From assembly GCA_947449765.1 (NCBI GenBank), contig CANFSP010000005.1:62001-126000 (forward strand): a stretch of 64,000 nucleotides of DNA, read 5' to 3'. Shown here one piece after another: positions 1-8,156 of this stretch. The notes under the pieces are model-generated. The model worked only from the letters and a program-made list of their open reading frames with translations. It was not told where the DNA came from and searched no databases. Source of the stretch: Actinomycetota bacterium. Its GTDB lineage: Bacteria > Actinomycetota > Actinomycetes > Actinomycetales > Microbacteriaceae. Made by a program: the position numbers and the translations under genes. Positions within the stretch are counted from its first letter, which is position 1, and each line of letters begins with the position of its first letter.

Positions 1-41
1 CAGCGCTTTTCGCTCACGTTTCATGGCATCAGGGAAGAATC

Positions 42-836
42 ATGGCATCCAGTAACCCGGCATTTGCAGGCAAGCCCGCGTTCAAACAGAACCCCACGGC
101 AGAAGACCTTCAGAAGCTGTACGACCTTCCGTCGGCTAACCGCGCCCCCGAACGCGTGATGACCGTCGAGGACACCGTGGTGAAGTCGTTCATCACGTTC
201 GCGGTTCTTCTGGTCGGAGCAGTCATTGGCTGGATGCTCGTCGGCACAAACCCCGCACTCGGGTCCGTCGTGACAATGATCTCGGCCATCGCGGCCCTCG
301 TCTTTGCGCTCATCGCGATTTTCGCCAAGCCCAACCCGGTTTTCGTTCTGCTCTACGCCGTGACCGAGGGCGTTTTCCTCGGCGCTATCTCGCTGTTTTA
401 CGAGAGCCTCTGGAACGGCATCGTTCTGCAGGCGGTCATCGGCACGCTTGCTGTTGTCGGCGTGACTCTGGCACTGTTTGCCAGTGGCAAGATTCGTGCC
501 AGCGCGCGGGCCAACAAGATCTGGCTGATCGCGTTCGGGGCCTACTTTTTGTACTCCATCATCAACATGTTTTTGTTGCTGTTCGGCGCCATCCAGAACA
601 ACCCGTGGGGACTTGACGGCGTGCGCATCTTCGGCATTCCACTGGGCGTCATCATTGCGCCAATCGTCATCCTGCTGGGTGCTTACTCGCTTGTCATGGA
701 CTTCGACATGATCAAGCAGGGCGCCATCAATAAGGCTCCCGCAGCCTTCGCGTGGACCGGTGCGCTGAGCATCACCATTACCGTGGTGTGGCTCTACCTG
801 CAGATTCTGCGCATCCTTGCCATCGCGCGTAATTAG
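42..836 (+). CDS. Bax inhibitor-1/YccA family membrane protein
   Basis: The 264-residue product has a polar N-terminal stretch of about 50 residues followed by about seven hydrophobic helices that run almost to the C-terminus, the layout of the Bax inhibitor-1/YccA family. The ATG is preceded by AGGGAAG, a good ribosome binding site. Family members are membrane proteins linked to ion leak or to control of membrane proteases; the actinobacterial branch has no established role. The gene stands alone on the plus strand and converges with the sugar operon. The family call is firm, the function is unknown. Confidence 0.85.
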   Translation: MASSNPAFAGKPAFKQNPTAEDLQKLYDLPSANRAPERVMTVEDTVVKSFITFAVLLVGAVIGWMLVGTNPALGSVVTMISAIAALVFALIAIFAKPNPVFVLLYAVTEGVFLGAISLFYESLWNGIVLQAVIGTLAVVGVTLALFASGKIRASARANKIWLIAFGAYFLYSIINMFLLLFGAIQNNPWGLDGVRIFGIPLGVIIAPIVILLGAYSLVMDFDMIKQGAINKAPAAFAWTGALSITITVVWLYLQILRILAIARN

Positions 837-844
837 TTCGCGCC

Positions 845-1498
845 CTACGAGGGCAGAATCTCGCCGGTCTCACCAGACACCACAAGCGTGGCGTTGTGCC
901 TCGTCGCCTCAATCAGTTTCGCGTTGACACCGTCGACATCTGTCGCCCAGGCTGTCGCGTCCTCTCGGGTTCGCCCGAAGTACATGTGACGCGCGACCAG
1001 ACGCTCGATTCGCGCGTCTTCTGGTGTGGCACAGAACCACGCCTCATCGACGATTTCGCGAACCTGATCCCACGGTGCGGCATCGACCAACAGATAATTA
1101 CCCTCGACGATCACAATGCGATGGTGGTCCTCGATTGCTATTTCACCGGCGACGGGCTCGTCGACGGTTCGCTCAAAACTTGGCGCAAAGATGGTGTGGC
1201 CGCGTTCGGTTCGCACGCGCTTCAACAGGGCGACAAACCCCCATCCATCAAAAGTCTCGAGTGCACCTTTTCGATCTCTCAGGCCCAGTCGGGAAAGTGT
1301 TGAGTTGGCCAGGTGGTAGCCGTCCATCGGCAACGCAATGGCTTGACCGGCGCTCGTGCGGTTGAGCTCTTCAACTAGCCCACTTGCCAGCGTCGTTTTT
1401 CCTCCGCCCGGACTCCCCGCAATGCCGATGATGATTCGGCGGTCGCGTGAAGCCGAGTGGAGCGCTTCGATTCGCGAAATCAGATCATCAAATGGCAT
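845..1498 (-). CDS. P-loop kinase of the FrcK / uridine-kinase-like type
   Basis: This 217-residue P-loop protein has a Walker A motif GSPGGGKTT at residues 28-36 and the fold pattern of uridine and pantothenate kinases. I chose the ATG at 1498 because it overlaps the end of the preceding epimerase gene by 11 bases; the open frame further upstream is only a shadow of that gene. It is the last gene of the sugar operon. In rhizobia a protein of this type, FrcK, ends the frcBCAK fructose operon, which suggests that this one phosphorylates the imported or epimerised sugar. The substrate is inferred from context. Confidence 0.75.
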   Translation of the reverse strand: MPFDDLISRIEALHSASRDRRIIIGIAGSPGGGKTTLASGLVEELNRTSAGQAIALPMDGYHLANSTLSRLGLRDRKGALETFDGWGFVALLKRVRTERGHTIFAPSFERTVDEPVAGEIAIEDHHRIVIVEGNYLLVDAAPWDQVREIVDEAWFCATPEDARIERLVARHMYFGRTREDATAWATDVDGVNAKLIEATRHNATLVVSGETGEILPS

Positions 1499-2357
1499 GC
1501 GCGATCTCAAGTCGGTTTGCCATGAACTGTCGTGCGTGAATCGCCAGGGCAGGTCCGTCGTTCCACAGGTTCCGCCAGATGGCCAAATCGTTCGAGAGCG
1601 TCGGTGAAACCACTGCCGACGAGAACGACTCAAATGTAATCGGGCCGGAGTAGTTGATGTCGGCGAGCGCATGGAAGAACGAAGTGAAGTCGAGGTGGCC
1701 ACTACCGAGGTATCCGCGATGGTTTTCGCCAATGTGCACGTAGCCGAGGCGATCTCCCACGAGGTGCACGGGGCGCACAAAGTCATCCTCTTCAATGTTC
1801 ATGTGGTACGTGTCGAGGTGAATCACCACGTTGTCGTGACCGATGTCATCGGCTAGACGCAGCGCGTCGGCGGCGGTGTTAATCACGTTCGTTTCGTAGC
1901 GGTTGCAGATCTCGAGACCAAGGGTCATCTGCTTAGCCTGTGCTTCGACGGCCAAGTCTTTGAGAACCGACACCACATTAGCCCGACCGGTTGCAGAGAG
2001 CGCGTGGCCGTACTTGCCGAGCGCACTGTAAAGCGCACCGGTGAAGTGTGAACCGCCGAGACCGTGCGTGATCTCGAGTGAGTCGTGCAAAAGCTTGGCA
2101 CCGCGGGCGACAACTTCGGGATCTTCGCTTGAGACATCCGCACTGAAGGCGAGTCCACGCGAGCAGACGATTCCCAAACCGGCCTTGTCGAGCTCGGCTC
2201 GAGCGTGAGCCACGTCAAGACTCGGCGAGTCATGCAATGAGAGCTCGAGCACGTCGTATCCGGCTCGCTTCGTTTCAGTGATGATGTGTGTCATCTGCTC
2301 AGGGGATGTTCCGCCTGCAAATACGAGTGCGTGAACACCTAGCTTGTTGATTGTCAT
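1488..2357 (-). CDS. Ketose 3-epimerase (D-tagatose/D-psicose 3-epimerase family), copy 1
   Basis: This 289-residue TIM-barrel protein belongs to the xylose-isomerase-like sugar epimerases. The four metal ligands known from Pseudomonas cichorii D-tagatose 3-epimerase (Glu152, Asp185, His211, Glu246) match E149, D182, H208 and E243 at a constant offset of three. The substrate-binding Glu158, His188 and Arg217 match E155, H185 and R214. The segments LDTYHMNIEE and ENHRG are typical of the family. The enzyme should interconvert C3 epimers of free ketoses. It lies 14 bases downstream of a paralogue and is probably co-transcribed with the ABC transporter. Which ketose it uses cannot be read from sequence. 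Confidence 0.82.
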   Translation of the reverse strand: MTINKLGVHALVFAGGTSPEQMTHIITETKRAGYDVLELSLHDSPSLDVAHARAELDKAGLGIVCSRGLAFSADVSSEDPEVVARGAKLLHDSLEITHGLGGSHFTGALYSALGKYGHALSATGRANVVSVLKDLAVEAQAKQMTLGLEICNRYETNVINTAADALRLADDIGHDNVVIHLDTYHMNIEEDDFVRPVHLVGDRLGYVHIGENHRGYLGSGHLDFTSFFHALADINYSGPITFESFSSAVVSPTLSNDLAIWRNLWNDGPALAIHARQFMANRLEIAHAI

Positions 2358-2371
2358 GCTGATTCCTTGAG

Positions 2372-3259
2372 TTAGTGAGACACGGCACCGGAGAGCGCGG
2401 CTCTTGTGGAGAGTTGTTGGGTGAGAAAGACAAAGGATGCTTCAGCAATCTCTTGTGGATCGCTCCACTGGGTTTCCCAGAGTCCAATTTCGATTGCCTG
2501 AGCCTCCGAAATCACGTCAGGCGAGAACGTCTCCACCACGATGGGGCCGGCATAGGCCACCCGGGAAAGCGCAAAAAAGAATTCATCCCAGTTCACTGAG
2601 CCGGTGCCCAAACGACCTCGGTGGCTCTCGCTGGCATGCACGTAGCCGAGCACCCGAGCTGATTCGAGAACAGCGCGGGCAAGACTTGCTTCCTCAACAT
2701 GCGCGTGGAACGTGTCAAGATGCAGGACTGCGTTCTCCAGGCCTAGCTCGATGATGAACTGGCGGGTCTGTTCTGCCGTGTTCAGCAGGTTGGACTCATA
2801 GCGATTCACATACTCGATGCCGAGGGTGATGTTGTGCGTGGCCGCGTACGCGCCGACCCGGCGAAGCACCGCCAGGGAATGTGCGCGCGCGTCTGCTGTG
2901 GGCTTGCTCCAGTAACGGGTCATCGCCGAAAAGACGACGCCCCCGACGAACGAAGCACCTATGCCACGCGCGAAATCGACGGCATCGACGAGCCGTTTTT
3001 CGCCCGCGGCCACGCGGGTGGCATCCACCGAGTTGATGTCGGATGCCAGGTCAAGAGCCAGTGAGACACTAGCCGTCATGTCGTGTTTCACCAGAAGCTC
3101 ACGCGTGTAACGCAGAGTCTCTGGGTCAACCACGACGGCAGGTATCTCAATCAGGCTGTAGCCGGCCGCAGCCGCGCCAGAAATTGCGCGCTCGGCTGCC
3201 GTCTCAGACCAGTCGAATCCCCAAATTCCGGCGTGGATGCCGAGTGGGTTTGATGTCAT
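2372..3259 (-). CDS. Ketose 3-epimerase (D-tagatose/D-psicose 3-epimerase family), copy 2
   Basis: This 295-residue TIM-barrel protein is paralogous to its downstream neighbour and keeps the same catalytic set at the same numbers: E149, D182, H208 and E243 as metal ligands and R214 in the ESHRG loop. LDTFH and WDEFFFAL fit the tagatose/psicose 3-epimerase family. The two copies differ clearly in the loops near the active site, so they may handle different sugars or different steps. The gene follows the ATPase gene by three bases and is part of the same operon. Confidence 0.82.
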   Translation of the reverse strand: MTSNPLGIHAGIWGFDWSETAAERAISGAAAAGYSLIEIPAVVVDPETLRYTRELLVKHDMTASVSLALDLASDINSVDATRVAAGEKRLVDAVDFARGIGASFVGGVVFSAMTRYWSKPTADARAHSLAVLRRVGAYAATHNITLGIEYVNRYESNLLNTAEQTRQFIIELGLENAVLHLDTFHAHVEEASLARAVLESARVLGYVHASESHRGRLGTGSVNWDEFFFALSRVAYAGPIVVETFSPDVISEAQAIEIGLWETQWSDPQEIAEASFVFLTQQLSTRAALSGAVSH

Positions 3260-3262
3260 GAA

Positions 3263-4021
3263 TTAGCTCGCCAACGCACCGGTAATAAGCGAGACAAGTT
3301 CATCGCCACTGGTATGCGCAGTGCGACGTTCCGCTACAGCGAGACCTCCGCGCATGACCCACACGTGGTCGGCAAGGCGAAGGACCTGATCGAAGTTGTG
3401 ACTGATGAGCAGGATGGCCACGCCTTGTTCTTTGAGACGCGTGATGACAGCCTCGACACGGGCTGTCTCTTGCACTCCGAGCGCGGCGGTGGGTTCATCC
3501 ATGATGACGATCTTGCTTCCCCAGCCCGCGGCTCGGGCGATCGAGACGGCTTGACGCTGCCCACCCGAAAGTCGACGCACACGATTAGTTACCGGAGGTG
3601 CATTTACTGCGAGGTCGGCGAGAAGAACGGCCGATTCTCGTTTCATCCGACGTGAATCTAACCAGCGGATGGGACCAAATCCACGTGTCTTCTCGCGTCC
3701 CAAAAAGAAGTTTTGCCAGACGGTGAGATCTTCGACCAGAGCGAGGTTCTGGTGCACGGTTTCGATTCCCGCCTCGCGGGCCGCCAACGGGGTTGAGAAC
3801 GTCACCACCTGACCGTCGAGCGTGATGGTGCCGGAGTCCGGTTGATGAATGCCCGACAGGCAACGAACCAGGGTTGATTTGCCGGCTCCGTTGTCACCGA
3901 TGAGAGCGGTAATCTCACCTCTGCGCATCGTGAGGTTTGCTCCGCGTAGCGCATTTACGCCGCCAAACGTCTTGACGATGTCGGTGGCCGTGAGGATGTA
4001 GTCGTTGGACGGAGTTGTCAT
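3263..4021 (-). CDS. Sugar ABC transporter ATP-binding protein, single-domain (FrcA-like)
   Basis: This 252-residue ABC ATPase has Walker A GDNGAGKST at residues 42-50, signature LSGGQ at 151-155, Walker B IVIMDEP at 171-177 and the switch histidine H208. It has a single nucleotide-binding domain, whereas most ATPases of ribose-type (CUT2) importers, such as RbsA, carry two in about 500 residues. FrcA of Sinorhizobium meliloti has this short form. The start overlaps the end of the permease gene by four bases. It powers import of a monosaccharide, presumably as a homodimer. Confidence 0.9.
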   Translation of the reverse strand: MTTPSNDYILTATDIVKTFGGVNALRGANLTMRRGEITALIGDNGAGKSTLVRCLSGIHQPDSGTITLDGQVVTFSTPLAAREAGIETVHQNLALVEDLTVWQNFFLGREKTRGFGPIRWLDSRRMKRESAVLLADLAVNAPPVTNRVRRLSGGQRQAVSIARAAGWGSKIVIMDEPTAALGVQETARVEAVITRLKEQGVAILLISHNFDQVLRLADHVWVMRGGLAVAERRTAHTSGDELVSLITGALAS

Positions 4022-5022
4022 TTTTTACGGAACCTCGTGAGCAGGGCCGCGAGGACTACAACGAATCCAACGGCGAGTGGTTGGTAGAACGGCGAAACAC
4101 TCATGAGCGTGAGACCATTCGCCAGAGCGGTCAGGAGAAGGGCTCCCAAGATGGGCCCGAAAATTTTTCCTCGACCGCCGGTCAGACTCACTCCACCGAG
4201 AACTACGGCGGCAATCGAGTTGAGGAGATAGCCCGTGTTGATCGCTGGCTCAGCTGCTCCAATTCGGGCCACCAGGAGGATGGCTCCCACACCAGCCAAG
4301 AAGGCGCAGATCAGGTAAACGGCAATGCGCACTCGTCCGGCGCGGACACCGTTTGCCACCGAAGCTTCTTCGCTTCCACCGACCGCTTGCACATGAAGGC
4401 CAAAGCGCGTGCGGAACATCACGAAGGCGGCAATCGCACCCACGGCGGCAGCGATAATCACGGGGTAACCAATAAAACCGATGGTCCCCGTGGTGAGAAT
4501 GAGGAGCTCAGGGCTCGACACCACGATGGGCTTGCCGGTGGTCAGGATGAGGGCAAGACCTGTAGCGGCGGACAGCGTGCCCAGGGTAACGATAAAGTCG
4601 GTCACCTTGCCCTTGGCAATGAGCACACCATTGACCAGGCCGACGAGGCAGGCTGAGGCTAGCCCGATGATGACGGAAAGCCAGAAGTTGATGTTCGCTT
4701 GATAGGCCAGTCCAAACCCGACCGCGCCGAGCGTCATGGTGGCGGAGATGGACAGATCGATTCCGCCGGTGGTAATGACAAACGACTGTGCCACGGAAAG
4801 AATGACCAAAATTGATGCCGCGATGAGCATCGATTGGATGTTGCCCAGGGTCAAGAACACCGGGCTGAGGATGCCAAAGACGATAACGAGTGCAATGAGC
4901 CCGATGGGCGCCGCGTTTTCGGCCCAAAAGCTCAACTGACGAACTTGCCCGAGCGCGGAGCCAATTCCAGATTTTTGACGGGTGGTCACGTTGGACGTAA
5001 CGACCGGAAGTGTCTTAGGCAC
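4018..5022 (-). CDS. Sugar ABC transporter permease (RbsC/FrcC family)
   Basis: This 334-residue integral membrane protein has about ten hydrophobic helices after a 40-residue cytoplasmic N-terminus and matches the branched-chain/ribose permease family (BPD_transp_2) that includes RbsC and FrcC. It would form the homodimeric channel of the importer. It overlaps the ATPase gene by four bases, and a strong hairpin separates it from the upstream binding-protein gene, a common arrangement for producing more binding protein than permease. The substrate is inferred from the neighbours to be a pentose or hexose. Confidence 0.9.
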   Translation of the reverse strand: MPKTLPVVTSNVTTRQKSGIGSALGQVRQLSFWAENAAPIGLIALVIVFGILSPVFLTLGNIQSMLIAASILVILSVAQSFVITTGGIDLSISATMTLGAVGFGLAYQANINFWLSVIIGLASACLVGLVNGVLIAKGKVTDFIVTLGTLSAATGLALILTTGKPIVVSSPELLILTTGTIGFIGYPVIIAAAVGAIAAFVMFRTRFGLHVQAVGGSEEASVANGVRAGRVRIAVYLICAFLAGVGAILLVARIGAAEPAINTGYLLNSIAAVVLGGVSLTGGRGKIFGPILGALLLTALANGLTLMSVSPFYQPLAVGFVVVLAALLTRFRKK

Positions 5023-5061
5023 CGTTGCCTCTTTCAGTGAATGTACGAGTGAGGATAATGA

Positions 5062-5099
5062 GCCTGCACCCTCGGCACATGTGTACAGAGGGTGCAGGC
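5062..5099 (-). terminator. Intercistronic hairpin after the binding-protein gene
   Basis: There is a perfect 12-base-pair stem (GCCTGCACCCTC paired with GAGGGTGCAGGC) around a 14-base loop, eight bases after the stop codon of the binding-protein gene. No T-run follows, so it more likely stabilises the upstream mRNA or attenuates transcription than stops it completely. It would give high expression of the lipoprotein relative to the permease. Confidence 0.7.
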
Positions 5100-5106
5100 G
5101 TCAGCA

Positions 5107-6129
5107 TTACTTGAGCAGGTCGGCCAACGGGTTGGCGAACGGCTCAAAAGGCTGAGGGAATGCTGCGATGGCAGCATCAGCCTTGTCGGCGCTCACGAGC
5201 GCAGTCGGCGACACCACGTTGGCAGGCAGAGTCTTTCCTGCTGCAGCAACCTGGCAAGCCTGAACACCAAGCGAACCAACAGCGAACGGGTACTGTGCGA
5301 CAGTCGCGGTCAGTCCACCAGCCTTGACGGATTCGAGGGCATCCTTGTTACCGTCAACCGAAACGACCACGATCTGGCCGGTCTTGCCAGCGTTCTCAAC
5401 GGCCTTGACGATTCCCAAGCCCATGTCATCGTTTGCGGCGAAGAAGGCAGCAACATCAGGGTTTGCCGCGATGATGTCGGTTGCGGCGGTGAGTGCCTTT
5501 TCACGGTTCCAGTCAGCAGCAACCTCGGTTACGACCGTTCCGGCCGATCCAAGTCCAGCTTTGAAGCCGTCGATGCGTGCGGCGCTGGTCTCATTTCCCG
5601 AGATTCCCCCCACGAGTGCAACCTTGCTGCCAGCAGCAATCTTGGACGCTACGAAAACGCCAGCCTTCGAGCCGGCATCCTTGTTGTCGGTTCCAATGTA
5701 GGTGTTGACCTTGATGCCTGCTGCACTTGCAGCTGCTGCGTCGAGCGGGCTGTCAATGTTGATGATCGTCTTGTTTGCCTTGGAGATGGGAGCCAGAGCC
5801 TGGAGGAGGTTGGTACCCGTGATGGGGTTGACGATGAAGCAGCCATAATCCTGACCAGCGAGTGCCGTGAGCTTATCGGCCTGACCGGCGGTGTCATCGT
5901 TGCCGGTAGCGGCTTGAACGGTCACGGTGACGTTGTCATCTTTCGCCTGCGTCTCGATACCGAGCTGCATGGTCTGGAAGAACGAGTTGTCGAGACCCTT
6001 GATGATGGCCGCAACCTTCGATGAGGTGGCGCTTCCACCGCCAGCACAGCCTGCAAGCAGGAGCGCCGCGGCAGCGACGGGAGCGACAATGGCGATTGTG
6101 CGTCCCATGGACTTTTTATTACGGAGCAT
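5107..6129 (-). CDS. Sugar ABC transporter substrate-binding lipoprotein (RbsB/FrcB type)
   Basis: This 340-residue periplasmic-binding-protein-like protein has a lipoprotein signal peptide: positive residues at the start, a hydrophobic core, and the lipobox LLAGC with the lipidated Cys at residue 28. The rest fits the ribose-binding protein fold (Peripla_BP_4). I chose the ATG at 6129 because AAGGA sits seven bases before it; the alternative start at 6156 lacks such a site. It captures the sugar outside the membrane and hands it to the permease. It is the first gene of the operon, divergent from the ROK regulator. Specificity is unknown; a ketose or its epimer is likely given the epimerases. 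Confidence 0.9.
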   Translation of the reverse strand: MLRNKKSMGRTIAIVAPVAAAALLLAGCAGGGSATSSKVAAIIKGLDNSFFQTMQLGIETQAKDDNVTVTVQAATGNDDTAGQADKLTALAGQDYGCFIVNPITGTNLLQALAPISKANKTIINIDSPLDAAAASAAGIKVNTYIGTDNKDAGSKAGVFVASKIAAGSKVALVGGISGNETSAARIDGFKAGLGSAGTVVTEVAADWNREKALTAATDIIAANPDVAAFFAANDDMGLGIVKAVENAGKTGQIVVVSVDGNKDALESVKAGGLTATVAQYPFAVGSLGVQACQVAAAGKTLPANVVSPTALVSADKADAAIAAFPQPFEPFANPLADLLK

Positions 6130-6174
6130 GTTATTCCTTGGTGATAGGGGCACCACAATGTGCCATCAGCATTA

Positions 6175-6202
6175 AAGTTAGCCTACTTTTGATTACTGTC
6201 AA
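6175..6202 (-). promoter_or_regulatory. Promoter of the sugar ABC transporter operon
   Basis: Read on the minus strand, TTGACA (6197-6202) and TAACTT (6175-6180) are separated by 16 bases, about 45 bases upstream of the binding-protein start. The whole divergent region from 6130 to 6279 is clearly richer in A and T than its surroundings. Confidence 0.6.
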
Positions 6203-6227
6203 CACAAAACTTTATTTTCTTTTGATT
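6186..6227. promoter_or_regulatory. Candidate ROK operator: direct repeats of CTTTTGATT
   Basis: Two exact copies of CTTTTGATT lie at 6186-6194 and 6219-6227, 33 bases apart start to start, or about three helical turns. The first copy lies in the spacer between the -10 and -35 boxes of the sugar operon. The adjacent ROK protein is the obvious candidate to bind them. This is inference from position only. Confidence 0.4.
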
Positions 6228-6279
6228 GTGACAAATTGTTTAGCGCGTTGGCTTTACTTCAGAATAGGATGATAAGCCG

Positions 6280-7431
6280 ATGGATGCCTCACATGTTGCC
6301 AATAGTTCCGACAGTTCGATCCTGTCGCTGTTTCGCGCGCACGGCGAACTCAGTCGCACCGACGTCATCGAAAAGTCTGGGCTCTCACGGTCGACCATTA
6401 ATCAGCGACTGACCGAGCTCGCTGAGAGCGGGTTGATTGTTCCCACCGTCGGCGGCGAATCGACCGGAGGACGGCCGTCGAGCCGCTTCAGGTTCAATGC
6501 GGAGCGCGCGAGCATCCTCTCGGTTGATATTGGAGCGACGGCGTTCATCATTGCGGTGTGCGATCTCGACGGCACTCCTCGTCAGTCAACGCGAACACTC
6601 ATTGAAGTGTGGTCGGGGCCGGATGAAGTGCTCGCTGCCGTGGAGAAGGCAATCTCCACACTCAACCTTGACGGCGAAATATGGGCGATTTCCGTCGGCG
6701 TACCCGGGCCGGTTGAGTTTGCCGCCCGCCGGGTGGTTAAGCCGCCGATCATGACCGGCTGGGATGGATTCGACATCGTCGCGTGGTTTGGCGAGAGGTT
6801 CGATGCTCCGGTTCTCGTCGAAAACGACGCCAATGCGCGTGCCATGGCAGAAGCCCGAACCCGAGGCGTCGACAACCTGGTCAGCCTGAAACTCGGCACC
6901 GGTATTGGTGCCGGACTTGTCTTCAACGGAAGCATTATCCGTGGCGATAAGGGTGCCGCCGGCGATATCGGACACACCCGAGCACTGATATCCCAACTTG
7001 ATGGTCATGTCTGCCGTTGTGGCAATGTGGACTGTGTCGAGTCGTATGCGGGCGGCTGGGCGGTGCAACGCGATCTCGAACTCGCCGGAATCACCGTGAA
7101 ATCACTGCAGGATGTTGTCGCCCTCGTTCGCCGAGGCGACATGCACACCGTGCAGATCGTTCGCGGTGCCGGCCGCGTAATCGGCGATGCGATTGCCGAC
7201 CTGGTGAGCATTCTCAACCCCGGCACGATTGTGCTCACCGGTCAAATGGCCGACTGCGGTGAGGTTCTCATGTCGGGCATTCGCGAGCGTGTCTACCAGC
7301 ACACGGTTCCGCTGGCAACGACTGACTTACGCATCATCAACTCGGAACTCGGGGATCTCGGTGGTGTCACAGGACTGGCGATGCTGGCCGCTGACGGCTT
7401 GTTCAATCCCACAAACCCGATTAGCGTCTAG
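6280..7431 (+). CDS. ROK-family transcriptional regulator
   Basis: This 383-residue protein joins an N-terminal winged helix-turn-helix (about residues 11-56, SRSTINQRL) to a ROK sugar-kinase-like domain. The domain contains the DIGAT phosphate motif at 83-87, ENDANA at 181-186, GDIGH at 228-232 and the zinc-binding cysteines C245, C247 and C252. Proteins of this kind repress sugar operons and are released by the sugar or its phosphate. It is divergent from the ABC operon with a shared 150-base control region, so it very likely regulates that operon and itself. FrcR next to rhizobial frc genes is a precedent. Confidence 0.88.
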   Translation: MDASHVANSSDSSILSLFRAHGELSRTDVIEKSGLSRSTINQRLTELAESGLIVPTVGGESTGGRPSSRFRFNAERASILSVDIGATAFIIAVCDLDGTPRQSTRTLIEVWSGPDEVLAAVEKAISTLNLDGEIWAISVGVPGPVEFAARRVVKPPIMTGWDGFDIVAWFGERFDAPVLVENDANARAMAEARTRGVDNLVSLKLGTGIGAGLVFNGSIIRGDKGAAGDIGHTRALISQLDGHVCRCGNVDCVESYAGGWAVQRDLELAGITVKSLQDVVALVRRGDMHTVQIVRGAGRVIGDAIADLVSILNPGTIVLTGQMADCGEVLMSGIRERVYQHTVPLATTDLRIINSELGDLGGVTGLAMLAADGLFNPTNPISV

Positions 7432-7748
7432 CGCACGGCTCGCAGCGCCGCGGCTGAGGCCACACCGAAGCCGATGAGCAAGAAGGCGAAAGAGACCAGC
7501 GGGCCGGCGATGCCCGAGTTCGGAACGAACTCAAATCCGATTCCAGCGAGAATTGCCAACACGCCTCCGACGTAGGTCGCGGGCATGGCTGCTCGGTGGC
7601 CGGTTTGCCAAGCCACTTCTGAGGTGCGCAAGCTTGCCCACCGAATGCCGACGATCGGGTTGGACTTTATCCTGCCGGTGGCACACAGCGGCACGACCAC
7701 CATGAAGGCAACCGACAGCAGCATGGGCCACACAGAAAAGATGAGCAT
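7428..7748 (-). CDS. SdpI-family membrane protein
   Basis: This 106-residue protein has three hydrophobic helices and the segment GIRW...S..AW..GHRAA, which is characteristic of the SdpI family. SdpI of Bacillus subtilis confers immunity to the SdpC killing factor, but many small actinobacterial relatives occur with no toxin nearby, and none is seen here. The gene overlaps the end of the ROK gene tail to tail by four bases. Role unknown. Confidence 0.7.
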   Translation of the reverse strand: MLIFSVWPMLLSVAFMVVVPLCATGRIKSNPIVGIRWASLRTSEVAWQTGHRAAMPATYVGGVLAILAGIGFEFVPNSGIAGPLVSFAFLLIGFGVASAAALRAVR

Positions 7749-7858
7749 GCTCGAACGCTACACCCGGTCGTCGTGTGACTCGCAGAGCGCTACCGAACTG
7801 TTGACCGAGTCACTGATCTGAGTGCGGTCGCATGCGAGTGATGCCTCTGACACCGAAA

Positions 7859-8107
7859 CTAGCGATTGCCCTTAGCCCGGTTGTGGGTTTTGCAGAGCAT
7901 TTGGCAGTTGGCCACGACCGTGGCTCCGCCGGTGCTCCAGGCAGCGATGTGGTCGGCATCCATCTCGTCAAGTTTCCAGATTTTGGTTTTGTTCGTGTCG
8001 GCACCGATCGCACAGAGTGGGCAGTTTGAGATTTCAGCGGTCTGGGCTTCGGCCGTCGCCGCAGAGCGCTCGTACGCGGCCGCACAAGTTGACCACCGCG
8101 GAGCTGA
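7859..8107 (-). pseudogene. HNH endonuclease remnant (C-terminal domain only)
   Basis: On the minus strand, the frame that ends with TAG at 7859 reads a clear HNH C-terminal domain: two CxxC-like pairs (NCPLC and NCQMLC), MDADHI, WSTGGAT and THNRAKGNR. The frame is closed upstream by a TAA at 8108-8110, and the only ATG lies inside the MDADH motif, so the N-terminal part is missing. Intact relatives carry a longer N-terminal region. I read this as the decayed tail of an HNH nuclease, possibly left from a mobile element, next to a toxin-antitoxin pair. Confidence 0.65.
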
Positions 8108-8156
8108 TTAAGGCGCGGCAAGGTTTGTCACCTTTACATCGTGACTAAAAATGGGT

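Noticed and set aside
1499-1795. Longer start for the P-loop kinase
   Set aside because: It is the opposite-frame reading of the epimerase gene; the ATG at 1498 gives the normal start of the family.
5092-6024. Open frame of 310 codons opposite the binding-protein gene
   Set aside because: The composition (Arg, Ser, Val and Cys rich) is that of an antisense shadow, and the minus strand encodes a clear lipoprotein.
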